NCBI GenBank assembly: GCA_041483135.1
Contig: JBGPFE010000007.1
Span: 1 to 64,000 of the forward strand
Length of the DNA: 64,000 bases
Source of the DNA: PALSA-1004 sp041483135
GTDB taxonomy: Bacteria; Pseudomonadota; Gammaproteobacteria; Burkholderiales; SG8-41
Direction: 5' to 3'
Below, in pieces: positions 25,382 to 32,510 of this stretch (positions within the stretch are counted from its first letter, which is position 1; each line of letters starts with the position of its first letter). Both the position numbers and the translations under genes were made by a program. Below the pieces are notes generated by a model, which made no database searches, had not been told where the DNA came from, and was given only the letters and a program-made list of their open reading frames with translations.

Positions 25382-26604
25382 TTGTGAAGCATCGTTTTGC
25401 CGAGGTCCCACATCGGCAGGAAGACGCCGAGCGCGAGTATCAGCACCATGATGCCGAGCGCGATGATCAGGATCGGCTCGATCTGCGACGACAGCGTCTT
25501 CAATTCGTATTCGACCTCGCGCTGATAGAGGTCTGCGACCTCCTGCATCATGTCGTCGATCGCACCCGACTCTTCGCCCACCGCGATCATCTGCAACACG
25601 ACCGGCGTGAATACGCCAGAGGCGACGGCGGTGCGCAGTACCGATTCGCCGCGCTCGACGCCTTCGCGCATTTTCTCGACCTTGCCGGCGATGAAATCGT
25701 TGTCGACTGTCTGCGCCACCGTGGTCAGTGCCTGCACCACCGCCACGCCGCTGCGGCTTGCCAGCGCAAAGCTGCGCGCAAAGCGCGACAGGGTTGCCTT
25801 GAGGATGATTGTCCCCGCGACCGGGAACTTGAGCTTGAGTTCGTCCCACTTGAGCTTGCCGGCGGGCGTCCGGGCCCACCAGCGGAAGCCGAAAAAAACG
25901 GCGATCAGCGCGATCAGCATCGCCGGCCACCAGGCCACCATGAAATTAGAGAAACCGATCAGGATCCGCGTCATCAGCGGCAGTTCAGTGTTGAAGCTTT
26001 TATAGACCTTGGCAAACGCCGGGATCACGAACAGATTGATGATCACGATCGCGACCGCCATCGTCGCGATCACGAAGCTCGGATAGCGGATCGCCGACTT
26101 CACCTGGTTGCGCATGAACTGCTCGAACTCGAGATGATGGAACATGCTTAGGAACACTTCCTCGAGCCGGCCGGTCATTTCGCCGACGCGCACCATGCTG
26201 ACGTAGAACGGCGTGAATACCTTGGGCTGGCGAGCTAGCGACGGCGACAGCTCGCGGCCGGAGTCGAGACTATCCCGTATATCCTTGATTACCGCGGCAA
26301 ACGTTTTGTTGATGGTCGATTCCTGCAGGCCCGCGAGCGCGCGCATGATCGGCACGCCGGCTTTCAGCAGCGTGTACATCTGGCGGCTGAACAGCATCAG
26401 GTCTTGTTGCGTGACCTTTCCCCGGAACAGATTCGCAAACACGCCGCCTCCGGCAGCGGCCGGCGCGCTGGTCGGCGCAATCTCGACCGGGGTGATGCCG
26501 AGATTGAAAAGTTGCGTTGCGGCGGCGCCGCTGTCGGGACTTTCCAACACGCCCTGCACCAGGTCGCCACCGGTGTTGCGGGCTTTGTAAGCGAAATAAG
26601 CCAT
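25378..26604 (-). CDS. mshG: MSHA inner-membrane platform protein MshG (GspF/PilC family)
   Basis: This 408-residue polytopic membrane protein couples the assembly ATPase to pilin extraction. It has two GspF domains (about 70-195 and 270-395), with signatures LMLFSRQMYTLLKAGVPIMRAL and FARSFALASRSGVAVVQAL and three membrane helices. The N-terminus MAYFAYKARNTGGDLVQG is typical. A 420-bp repeat element carrying a gene sits directly before its ATG and leaves no clear ribosome site. Confidence 0.92.
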   Translation of the reverse strand: MAYFAYKARNTGGDLVQGVLESPDSGAAATQLFNLGITPVEIAPTSAPAAAGGGVFANLFRGKVTQQDLMLFSRQMYTLLKAGVPIMRALAGLQESTINKTFAAVIKDIRDSLDSGRELSPSLARQPKVFTPFYVSMVRVGEMTGRLEEVFLSMFHHLEFEQFMRNQVKSAIRYPSFVIATMAVAIVIINLFVIPAFAKVYKSFNTELPLMTRILIGFSNFMVAWWPAMLIALIAVFFGFRWWARTPAGKLKWDELKLKFPVAGTIILKATLSRFARSFALASRSGVAVVQALTTVAQTVDNDFIAGKVEKMREGVERGESVLRTAVASGVFTPVVLQMIAVGEESGAIDDMMQEVADLYQREVEYELKTLSSQIEPILIIALGIMVLILALGVFLPMWDLGKTMLHK

Positions 26605-26606
26605 AG

Positions 26607-27026
26607 TTAGCGGTCAGCTCTCAGCGGTCAGCTTTCAGCTTTCAGCTTCGAAATCAAAGACGAAAGCATGCGCTTTACTTCAGTCACACCCGCTTCAACC
26701 TTCGTATATTTCAATTCGCTCAACATTCCAAGATCCTTGGCCAATAGCAAATGATATTCAAGTTCGCTCGCCGATCCCATCGCAATTTGCAGGAAACGCG
26801 CAAAGTCCGCATCGCTGCCTCTACCACAGCCCTCGGCAATATTCGCGGGGATCGAGGAGCCGGCGCGCCTGATCTGGCTGGTTAATCCATAAACTTCATG
26901 GGCGGGAAATTCTTGGCTCAGTTTATAAATCTCGAGAGCCAATTCATGACTCTTTATCCAAACCTTGAGATTTCTGAATCCCTTCACTGTTTAGCTGACC
27001 GCTGAAAGCTGATCGCTGAACGCTAA
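26607..27026. mobile_element. Heptamer-arm element with internal four-helix-bundle gene, copy H
   Basis: The left arm 26607-26649 (TTAGCGGTCAGC, then CAGCTTT-type units) and right arm 26991-27026 (GCTGACC, GCTGAAA, GCTGATC, ending GCTGAACGCTAA) are inverted arrays of the same 7-bp units as the short copies. Both ends read TTAGCG outward-in. Between them is one small gene on the minus strand. The right end coincides with the mshE stop TAG; the left end is 2 bases from the mshG ATG. It looks like an insertion into the mshE-mshG junction. Confidence 0.7.
26628..26987 (-). CDS. Four-helix-bundle protein (S23/IVP family)
   Basis: This 119-residue protein, with a GTG start, begins MKGFRNLKVWIKSHELALEIYKLSQEFPAHEVYGLTSQIRRAGSSIPANIAEG. 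This is the signature of the four-helix-bundle family found as open frames in 23S rRNA intervening sequences and related to Avd of diversity-generating retroelements; no reverse transcriptase is nearby. Its function is unknown, with RNA binding suspected for relatives. The last residues KLKAES and the stop TGA are encoded by heptamer-repeat DNA, so gene and repeat arms form one unit. It is an intruder in the pilus operon and would be co-transcribed with it. Confidence 0.85.
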   Translation of the reverse strand: MKGFRNLKVWIKSHELALEIYKLSQEFPAHEVYGLTSQIRRAGSSIPANIAEGCGRGSDADFARFLQIAMGSASELEYHLLLAKDLGMLSELKYTKVEAGVTEVKRMLSSLISKLKAES

Positions 27027-28726
27027 TCTTCAAACTGATTACTGATCCGCATCGCCTCGTCGACCGTGGTCTTGCCCTCCACTACCAGTTGTGCGGCATG
27101 GGCGCGCAGGGTATGGCCGCCGATTTCGCGCGTCGCGACTTCTATGAATACCGCCGGGTCTTCCTGGTTCGCGGCTTCGACTATGGGCTTGGTCATTTCG
27201 AGCATTTCGTAGACGCCGGTGCGGCCGAGATAACCGGTGCCATTGCAATGCGAGCAGCCTTTGCCCTTGACGTAGCGGTAATTGTCGACCTTCGGCCCAA
27301 GCTCCTGCGACAGCCACTCGTGCTCGCCCGGCAGCAGGGTATGGGTTTCCGAGCAGCTTTCGCAGATCAAGCGCACCAGCCGCTGCGCGATCACCATCTG
27401 CAGCGACAGCGCAACCATGTAGCGCGGCGCGCCCATGTCGAGCAGCCGGACCGGCGTCGTGACCGCGTCGTTGGTATGCAGCGTCGAGAGCACCATGTGG
27501 CCGGTCATCGCCGCGCGTAACCCGGTCTCGACCGTTTCCTGGTCGCGCATTTCGCCGACCAGTATCACGTCCGGGTCCTGCCGCAATGCCGAGCGCAGCA
27601 CGCGGCCGAATGTGAGCTCGATCTTTTCATGCACCTGCACCTGGTTGATTCCCGGCAATCGGTACTCGACCGGATCTTCCACCGTGATGATCTTGCGTTC
27701 CGAGGTGTTGAGCTCCGAGAGCGCCGCATAGAGCGTGGTGGTCTTGCCGCTGCCGGTCGGGCCGGTCACCAGCATCATGCCGCTCGGCCTGCGCAGCACG
27801 GAATGCACGCGCGCGAGGATATGCGGCGGCATGCCGAGCTTGTCGAGCGTGAGGATGCCGCTCGCCTGGTTGAGCAGGCGCATCACCACCGATTCGCCGA
27901 ACTGCGTCGGCATGGACGAAATCCGCACGTCGACCATGGTGTTGCGGATCTTGACATTGAAGCGCCCGTCCTGCGGCAGGCGCTTTTCCGAGATGTCGAG
28001 CCCCGACATCAGCTTCAGCCGCAGCACCAGGGCGGATGCGATCTTGGAGTCGGCCTCGGTCTGCAGGTGCAGCACGCCGTCGATGCGGAACCGGATGATG
28101 AGTTTTTTTTCCTGCGGCTCGATATGAATGTCCGAGGCGCGCACCTGGGTCGCGTCCTCGAACACCGATTGCAGCAGCTTGACGACCGGGGCTTCCTCGA
28201 GACCGGGCGTGACCGCGAGCACGCCGAAGTCGACGACGGTGTCGCCCAGTTCGGCCTGGAGTTCCTGCGCGAGGCCGGTGATCTCACCGGTGCGCCGGTA
28301 AACGCGGTCGATGGTCGCCAGCAACTGCGATTCGGTGACGACCGCGATTTCGATATCGCGCTTCAGAATGCGCGCGATCTCGTCGTACGCATTGAGGTCC
28401 GTTGGGTCCGCCATGCCGATCTTGAACGCCTTGGGATTGTCTTCGAGCGCGATGGCGCGGAAGCGCCGCGCCTGGGTTTCGGGCAGCTTCTGCGTGACCC
28501 CGGGTTTGATGTTGTAGTATTTGAGGTTGATGTACGGGACCTGCAATTGCTTGGCGAGCGCCTCGGAAATTTCCTCCTCGGTGACGTAGCCCTGCTCGAT
28601 GAACACCCGCCCCAGCTTGCGCCCGCTGCGCTTCTGCTCCTCCAGCGCGAGCTTTAACTGCTCCTGGGTCAGCAGCTTCTGCTGGACGAGGATTTCGCCC
28701 AAGCGGACTTTTTCCGGTCTGGCCAT
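27023..28726 (-). CDS. mshE: MSHA pilus extension ATPase MshE
   Basis: This 567-residue PilB/GspE-type ATPase powers pilus extension. The N-terminal MshEN domain has two 24-residue c-di-GMP-binding motifs, RLGEILVQQ...Q (8-31) and KLGRVFIEQGYV...Q (37-60). Walker A is TGPTGSGKTTT, followed by the Asp box, DPDVILVGEMRDQET and the His box. The zinc-type tetracysteine CESC...CSHCNG near the C-terminus is intact. It is the first gene of the mshE-Q block; its TAG stop lies at the end of the repeat element. Confidence 0.95.
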   Translation of the reverse strand: MARPEKVRLGEILVQQKLLTQEQLKLALEEQKRSGRKLGRVFIEQGYVTEEEISEALAKQLQVPYINLKYYNIKPGVTQKLPETQARRFRAIALEDNPKAFKIGMADPTDLNAYDEIARILKRDIEIAVVTESQLLATIDRVYRRTGEITGLAQELQAELGDTVVDFGVLAVTPGLEEAPVVKLLQSVFEDATQVRASDIHIEPQEKKLIIRFRIDGVLHLQTEADSKIASALVLRLKLMSGLDISEKRLPQDGRFNVKIRNTMVDVRISSMPTQFGESVVMRLLNQASGILTLDKLGMPPHILARVHSVLRRPSGMMLVTGPTGSGKTTTLYAALSELNTSERKIITVEDPVEYRLPGINQVQVHEKIELTFGRVLRSALRQDPDVILVGEMRDQETVETGLRAAMTGHMVLSTLHTNDAVTTPVRLLDMGAPRYMVALSLQMVIAQRLVRLICESCSETHTLLPGEHEWLSQELGPKVDNYRYVKGKGCSHCNGTGYLGRTGVYEMLEMTKPIVEAANQEDPAVFIEVATREIGGHTLRAHAAQLVVEGKTTVDEAMRISNQFED

Positions 28727-28775
28727 AATTACCCCAGAACTATTTCAGATTGTTGGCAGCAAACACCTGCAATCA

Positions 28776-28790
28776 GCACATTGCATGCCA
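28776..28790 (-). promoter_or_regulatory. Possible sigma-54 promoter of mshE
   Basis: Toward mshE the strand reads TGGCATGCAATGTGC, with GG and GC at the 10-base spacing of -24/-12 elements and one mismatch to TGGCAYG-N4-TTGC. It lies about 50 bases before the ATG. Pilus genes often use sigma-54, but a single short match can be chance. Confidence 0.4.
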
Positions 28791-28831
28791 TGGTGGCGGC
28801 AAGGTAGCGTGTTTTACGGAGCGTGACAAGC

Positions 28832-29290
28832 ATGTTCAACATCGTCCTGTTCGAGCCCGAAATCCCCCCCAATACCGGCAACGTGATGCGGCTCGCCGCG
28901 AACACCGGCTGCCGCCTTCACCTGGTGCGGCCGCTCGGGTTCTCGCTGTCGGACAAACAGCTCGAGCGCGCCGGCATGGATTACCGCTCCGGCATCGATT
29001 ACGCGCTGCACGACGACTGGGAACGCTGCCGGGATTCGCTCGCCGGCCACCGCCTCTTCCCGGTAACCACCAAGGGCACGCAACGCCACGATCAGGTCCG
29101 CTATCAGGCAGGCGATGTGTTCGTGTTCGGCCCCGAAACCAGCGGCTTGCCGCCGCATATCCTGTTGCAATCGGCCGCTCAGCTCAGGCTGCCGATGCTG
29201 CCGGGCAGCCGCAGCTTGAATCTCGCGAACGCGGTCGCCGTCGTGATATACGAAGCCTGGCGGCAGCTCGATTTTGCCGGCTCCGTCTGA
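28832..29290 (+). CDS. trmL: tRNA (cytidine(34)-2'-O)-methyltransferase
   Basis: This 152-residue SPOUT methyltransferase modifies the wobble base of leucine tRNAs. It begins MFNIVLFEPEIPPNTGNVMRLAANTG, has the SAM-knot blocks VFVFGPETSGLP and RLPMLPGSRSLNLANAVAVVIYEAWRQ, and has normal TrmL length. The ATG at 28832 is preferred over a GTG three codons earlier because GGAG lies 10 bases upstream. It is divergent from mshE and convergent with gpsA. Confidence 0.92.
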   Translation: MFNIVLFEPEIPPNTGNVMRLAANTGCRLHLVRPLGFSLSDKQLERAGMDYRSGIDYALHDDWERCRDSLAGHRLFPVTTKGTQRHDQVRYQAGDVFVFGPETSGLPPHILLQSAAQLRLPMLPGSRSLNLANAVAVVIYEAWRQLDFAGSV

Positions 29291-29368
29291 TTTTATCGAA
29301 GCACCTGAGCGAACAAGTGAACGGGTGCGGAAACCTTGCTCCTCTCTCGCTCCTCCGCTCCCCGCAGG

Positions 29369-30358
29369 CTAGCGGTGCTCGGCCTTGGGGTCGCGCTGCA
29401 GCAGTTCCTGCACGGCATCGCGCGCGGAGACGTTCTCATCCATCACGCGGCAAACCGCGCGCGTAATCGGCATCTCGACGCCGAGCTCGCGCGCGAGGCG
29501 GTCGACGGCGCGCGCGGAGTAAACACCCTCGGCGACGTGCCCGAGCGAGCGCAGCACTTCCGGCAGCGCGGCATTGCGCGCGAGCTGCAGGCCGACGCTG
29601 CGATTGCGCGACAAATCACTGGTGCAGGTCAGTATCAGATCGCCGGCGCCGGCGAGTCCCATGAAGGTCTCGATCCGGCCGCCGAACTTGAGCCCGAGCC
29701 GCGTGATTTCAGCCAGCCCGCGCGTGATCAGCGCGGCGCGCGCGTTGTAACCGAGCCCGAGACCGTCGCAGATTCCCGCTGCGATCGCCATCACGTTTTT
29801 CACCGCGCCCGCAACCTCGACGCCGACCACGTCATCGCTCGAATAAATGCGCAACCTGCCGTGATGCAGCTCGCGCGCCGTCCGTTCGGCGAAACCGGAG
29901 TCTGCGGACGCGAGGGTCAGCGCAGTCGGCAGGCCACGGGCAACTTCCTGTGCGAAGCTGGGCCCCGACAGCACTGCGCGTGGCAACGTCGACGGCAGCT
30001 CACCGGCGGCGATCTGATGCGGCAATTGCGCCGACTCGGTTTCGAAACCCTTGCACAGCCACACCAGCGGCGTCGCCTTGCCTGCCGCCGCAAGTTGCCG
30101 CAGCGTCGGCCGCAAACCGGCGGTGGTGGTGGCCACCAGAATCAGCTCGCAACCATCCAGCGCGGCAGCAAGCTCGGCGGTGACGATTACCGCGTCTGGA
30201 AGCGTGAAACCGGGAAGATAGCGCTGGTTGCCGCGCGTCGCGGCGAGCACGCGCACTTGGCTTGCATCGCGCGCCCATAACGTGACCACGTGGCGCGCGG
30301 CAAGGCTGATGCTGATCGCAGTGCCCCACGCGCCGGCGCCGAGCACTGTGAGTTTCAT
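29369..30358 (-). CDS. gpsA: Glycerol-3-phosphate dehydrogenase [NAD(P)+]
   Basis: This cytoplasmic enzyme makes sn-glycerol-3-phosphate for phospholipids. It is 329 residues from the ATG at 30358 (MKLTVLGAGAWGTAISISLA, a Rossmann motif at the start); the open frame continues 22 codons upstream only as overlap with the SH3 gene. The catalytic region EVAGAVKNVMAIAAGICDGLGLGYNARAAL is intact. It overlaps the SH3-protein stop by 4 bases, in the conserved order grxC-secB-(SH3)-gpsA. Confidence 0.94.
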   Translation of the reverse strand: MKLTVLGAGAWGTAISISLAARHVVTLWARDASQVRVLAATRGNQRYLPGFTLPDAVIVTAELAAALDGCELILVATTTAGLRPTLRQLAAAGKATPLVWLCKGFETESAQLPHQIAAGELPSTLPRAVLSGPSFAQEVARGLPTALTLASADSGFAERTARELHHGRLRIYSSDDVVGVEVAGAVKNVMAIAAGICDGLGLGYNARAALITRGLAEITRLGLKFGGRIETFMGLAGAGDLILTCTSDLSRNRSVGLQLARNAALPEVLRSLGHVAEGVYSARAVDRLARELGVEMPITRAVCRVMDENVSARDAVQELLQRDPKAEHR

Positions 30359-30804
30359 GCGCCCCAGACCTGATTGAGCCTGATATATCCGCCCTGTCCG
30401 TCGCGATGCGTGACGCGTGCCCAACCGGTGCCGGTCAGCTCAACCAGGTCGAGCAACACGTTCTGCTCGGCCTGGAACACGAGCGGCGCGCTGTCAGCGG
30501 CGGCCTGGCGGACGTCGGCGAGTTTCACCTTGACCATCACCGTGCGGCGTTCGCTCAAGCTTTTCGATTCGATCCACGTGAGTTCTCCGCCGGCGTCGCG
30601 GATCTTGGTCCAGCCTTCGACTACGACGACGATTTCGACCGGATAATTGCGCCCGATAACGTAGAGCCTGTTCGCCTTCGCGGATGGCGCGTCGTAGAGC
30701 ACCGCGGCGGCGTCGGCGATCGAGCGGAATTCAGCGGCGCCGGCCGGCGCCAACGCCGCCAGCATGGCAGCGCCGTAAACCCACTGGCGTACGCTCATGC
30801 GCAT
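30355..30804 (-). CDS. Periplasmic SH3-domain protein
   Basis: This 149-residue protein has a signal peptide (MRMSVRQWVYGAAMLAALAP, cleavage near GAA-EF). Two bacterial SH3-like segments follow (about 25-85 with VLYDAPSAKANRLYVIGRNYPVEIV, and 85-149 ending GGYIRLNQVWGA). Such domains bind peptidoglycan or peptides; the substrate is unknown. It lies between secB (6 bases) and gpsA (overlap). Confidence 0.8.
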   Translation of the reverse strand: MRMSVRQWVYGAAMLAALAPAGAAEFRSIADAAAVLYDAPSAKANRLYVIGRNYPVEIVVVVEGWTKIRDAGGELTWIESKSLSERRTVMVKVKLADVRQAAADSAPLVFQAEQNVLLDLVELTGTGWARVTHRDGQGGYIRLNQVWGA

Positions 30805-30810
30805 GGCGGT

Positions 30811-31269
30811 CTAATTCGGCTTGGTGGCCGGCTGCTGCTGTTGCATTTGCTGCACCTGCTGCTGATAAATCCCTTCGAACGTCATCGGCGCCAGCAACAC
30901 CGGCTGAAAGCCGGCGCGCGAGGTCACCGCGGAGATGGTTTCGCGTACGTAGGGAAACAGCGTGTTCGGGCACGCGATGCCGAGCACGGGCCCCATGTCC
31001 TGCTGCGGCACATTGCGGATCTGGAACACGCCGGCCTGCGCCGCCTCCACGAGAAACAGGGGTTTTTCCTTGATCCTGGCGGTGATGGTGATCTTCAGCA
31101 CCACCTCGAACATGCCGTCCTGCAGCGCCCTGCTGTTGCTGCTGATGTTGACTTCCATGGCCGGTGCTTCGCGCTCGAGAAAAACGTCCGGCCCGTTCGG
31201 CACCTCGACCGACAGGTCCTTGAGGTAAATTTTTTCGATCGCAAACGTCGGCTGCGGTGATTCGCTCAT
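30811..31269 (-). CDS. secB: Protein-export chaperone SecB
   Basis: This 152-residue tetrameric cytoplasmic chaperone keeps preproteins unfolded and hands them to SecA. It has the family signature FAIEKIYLKDLSVEVPNGP near the start and CPNTLFPYVRETISAVTSRAGFQPVLLAPMTFEGIYQQ, which covers the SecA-binding helix region. The C-terminus is glutamine-rich. It is part of the grxC-secB-gpsA group. Confidence 0.96.
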   Translation of the reverse strand: MSESPQPTFAIEKIYLKDLSVEVPNGPDVFLEREAPAMEVNISSNSRALQDGMFEVVLKITITARIKEKPLFLVEAAQAGVFQIRNVPQQDMGPVLGIACPNTLFPYVRETISAVTSRAGFQPVLLAPMTFEGIYQQQVQQMQQQQPATKPN

Positions 31270-31296
31270 GGCGGTTCCTGGTAATTTAACGGGAGA

Positions 31297-31554
31297 TCAG
31301 GCGCGCAATAACTCATCGAGTTTGCCGGCCCGATCGAGATCGGCAAGTTCCTCATAACCTCCAATGTGAGTTTCACCGATGTATATCTGCGGTACGGTGC
31401 GGCGCCCGGTGCGGTCCATCATTTCGGTGCGCTTCCCCGGGTCAAGGTCGACGCGGATCTTGTTGATGTTATCAATTCCCTTCGACGCCAGCAGACGCTC
31501 CGCCATCTGGCAGAAAGGACACATGCCCGTGCTGTACATCCTGACAGCGGCCAT
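31297..31554 (-). CDS. grxC: Glutaredoxin 3
   Basis: This 85-residue dithiol glutaredoxin, from the ATG at 31554 (MAAVRMYSTGMCPFCQMAERLL), has the active site CPFC, the cis-proline loop RTVPQIYI and the glutathione-binding GGYEEL. The ATG sits across the stop of the rhodanese gene. Longer upstream reading frame is shadow. Confidence 0.94.
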   Translation of the reverse strand: MAAVRMYSTGMCPFCQMAERLLASKGIDNINKIRVDLDPGKRTEMMDRTGRRTVPQIYIGETHIGGYEELADLDRAGKLDELLRA

Positions 31555-31991
31555 TATTTCTCCACCGGCAGGCTTGCCTCCACCCAGCCGCCGAGGCCGC
31601 CGCGCAGCGTGAATACTTCGTTGAAACCGAATTTCTTGAGCGCGCCGCACGCCTTCGCGGAGCGCATTCCGGACTGGCAGTTGACGACGATCGGGCGCGT
31701 CTTGAACTTCTCGAGCTCGCGCAAGCGGTTGCTCAGTTCGGAAAACGGGATGTTGCGCGCATTCGGAATGTGCCCGGCGGCGTAATCGGCCTTCTCGCGC
31801 ACGTCGAGCACGATCGCGTCACGGCGGTTGATGAGTTGCACCGCTTCGAGCGCGCCGACCTGCGCCGTGGTGCCGACGATCAGACGGCTGAAAATCGGCC
31901 ACACCAGCATGCCGCCGGTCACCACCGCGGTGCCGAACAGCATCATGTGCCACGGGCTTTTCTGCAAAAACAGCAAAAACGAAGGTTCCAC
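31554..31991 (-). CDS. Membrane-anchored rhodanese-like sulfurtransferase
   Basis: This 145-residue protein, with a GTG start and AGGAA upstream, has an N-terminal membrane helix (about 12-35) and one rhodanese domain. The active-site loop is VNCQSGMRS, with cysteine and the CxxGxR-type loop intact, so it should carry persulfide. It is the usual neighbour of grxC-secB in betaproteobacteria. Here it follows a persulfide-sensor-like ArsR gene, which hints at a role in sulfur trafficking. Confidence 0.88.
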   Translation of the reverse strand: MEPSFLLFLQKSPWHMMLFGTAVVTGGMLVWPIFSRLIVGTTAQVGALEAVQLINRRDAIVLDVREKADYAAGHIPNARNIPFSELSNRLRELEKFKTRPIVVNCQSGMRSAKACGALKKFGFNEVFTLRGGLGGWVEASLPVEK

Positions 31992-32088
31992 AACGGGTTC
32001 CTAATGGTCGGTTCGGATAAAAGCCGCGAATTCCAGCAAAGCAGCGAGGATGGGCGAAATCGGCGCGGGTGCGATGGCAACTCCCGCG

Positions 32089-32415
32089 TCAGTCGGTAAT
32101 GCCGCAAAACACCTCGCGCATCATGCCCAGCAGCGTCAGCGTGCGCGTGTCGCCGATGCGGTAATAGACGCGGTTCGCGTCCTTGCGCGTGCGCAGCACG
32201 CCTTTGTCGCGCAGGATCGCGAGATGCTGGGAGATATTGCTTTGCGAAGTGCCGACGCTCTCGACGATGTCCTGCACGCTGACCTCCTGATCGCCGAGCA
32301 CGCACAGGATCTTGAGCCGCAGCGGGTGCGACATGGCTTTCATTGCGCGCGCGGCCTGCTCGATATGCTCCTGGCGTTCAATCAATAATGCGCGCATGGC
32401 GACTTTGTCGGTCAT
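32089..32415 (-). CDS. ArsR-family regulator with SqrR/BigR-like cysteine pair
   Basis: This 108-residue winged-helix repressor has an N-terminal helix, then MSHPLRLKILCVLGDQEVSVQDI. The recognition helix is TSQSNISQHLAILRDKGVL, followed by the wing (RVYYRIGD) and a C-terminal helix. The only cysteines are C38 (in ILCVL) and C104 (EVFCGITD). The 66-residue spacing and positions match those recalled for the persulfide-sensing pair in SqrR and BigR. The metal-site ELCVCDL motif of ArsR/SmtB is absent. It lies directly upstream of the rhodanese gene and is divergent from gpmI. Confidence 0.85.
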   Translation of the reverse strand: MTDKVAMRALLIERQEHIEQAARAMKAMSHPLRLKILCVLGDQEVSVQDIVESVGTSQSNISQHLAILRDKGVLRTRKDANRVYYRIGDTRTLTLLGMMREVFCGITD

Positions 32416-32460
32416 TTTGTCCTCTGTTGCAGCGCGGAATCCGAGCGTTTATCAACAAAA

Positions 32461-32486
32461 TATAATAAAATGATACAGCATTTTAT
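32461..32486. promoter_or_regulatory. AT-rich dyad between arsR-type gene and gpmI
   Basis: ATAAAATG-ATACAG-CATTTTAT (32465-32486) is a perfect 8-bp inverted repeat, and TATAAT overlaps at 32461-32466 on the plus strand. The size and location suit an operator for the adjacent ArsR-family protein, controlling itself and perhaps gpmI. Confidence 0.5.
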
Positions 32487-32510
32487 ACGGGCACAGAAAG
32501 CATTAAAATC

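Noticed and set aside
25382..25930. Upstream extension of the mshF open frame
   Set aside because: This part overlaps mshG in another frame and reads as shadow; the ATG at 25381 overlapping the mshG stop fits a prepilin leader.
26628..26987. Diversity-generating retroelement (Avd-like protein)
   Set aside because: No reverse transcriptase, template repeat or variable repeat is nearby; the protein fits the broader S23/IVP four-helix-bundle family.
26607..27026. REP/RAYT type element
   Set aside because: Arms are heptamer arrays without the GTAG-headed imperfect palindromes of REPs, and no Y1 (IS200-like) transposase is present.
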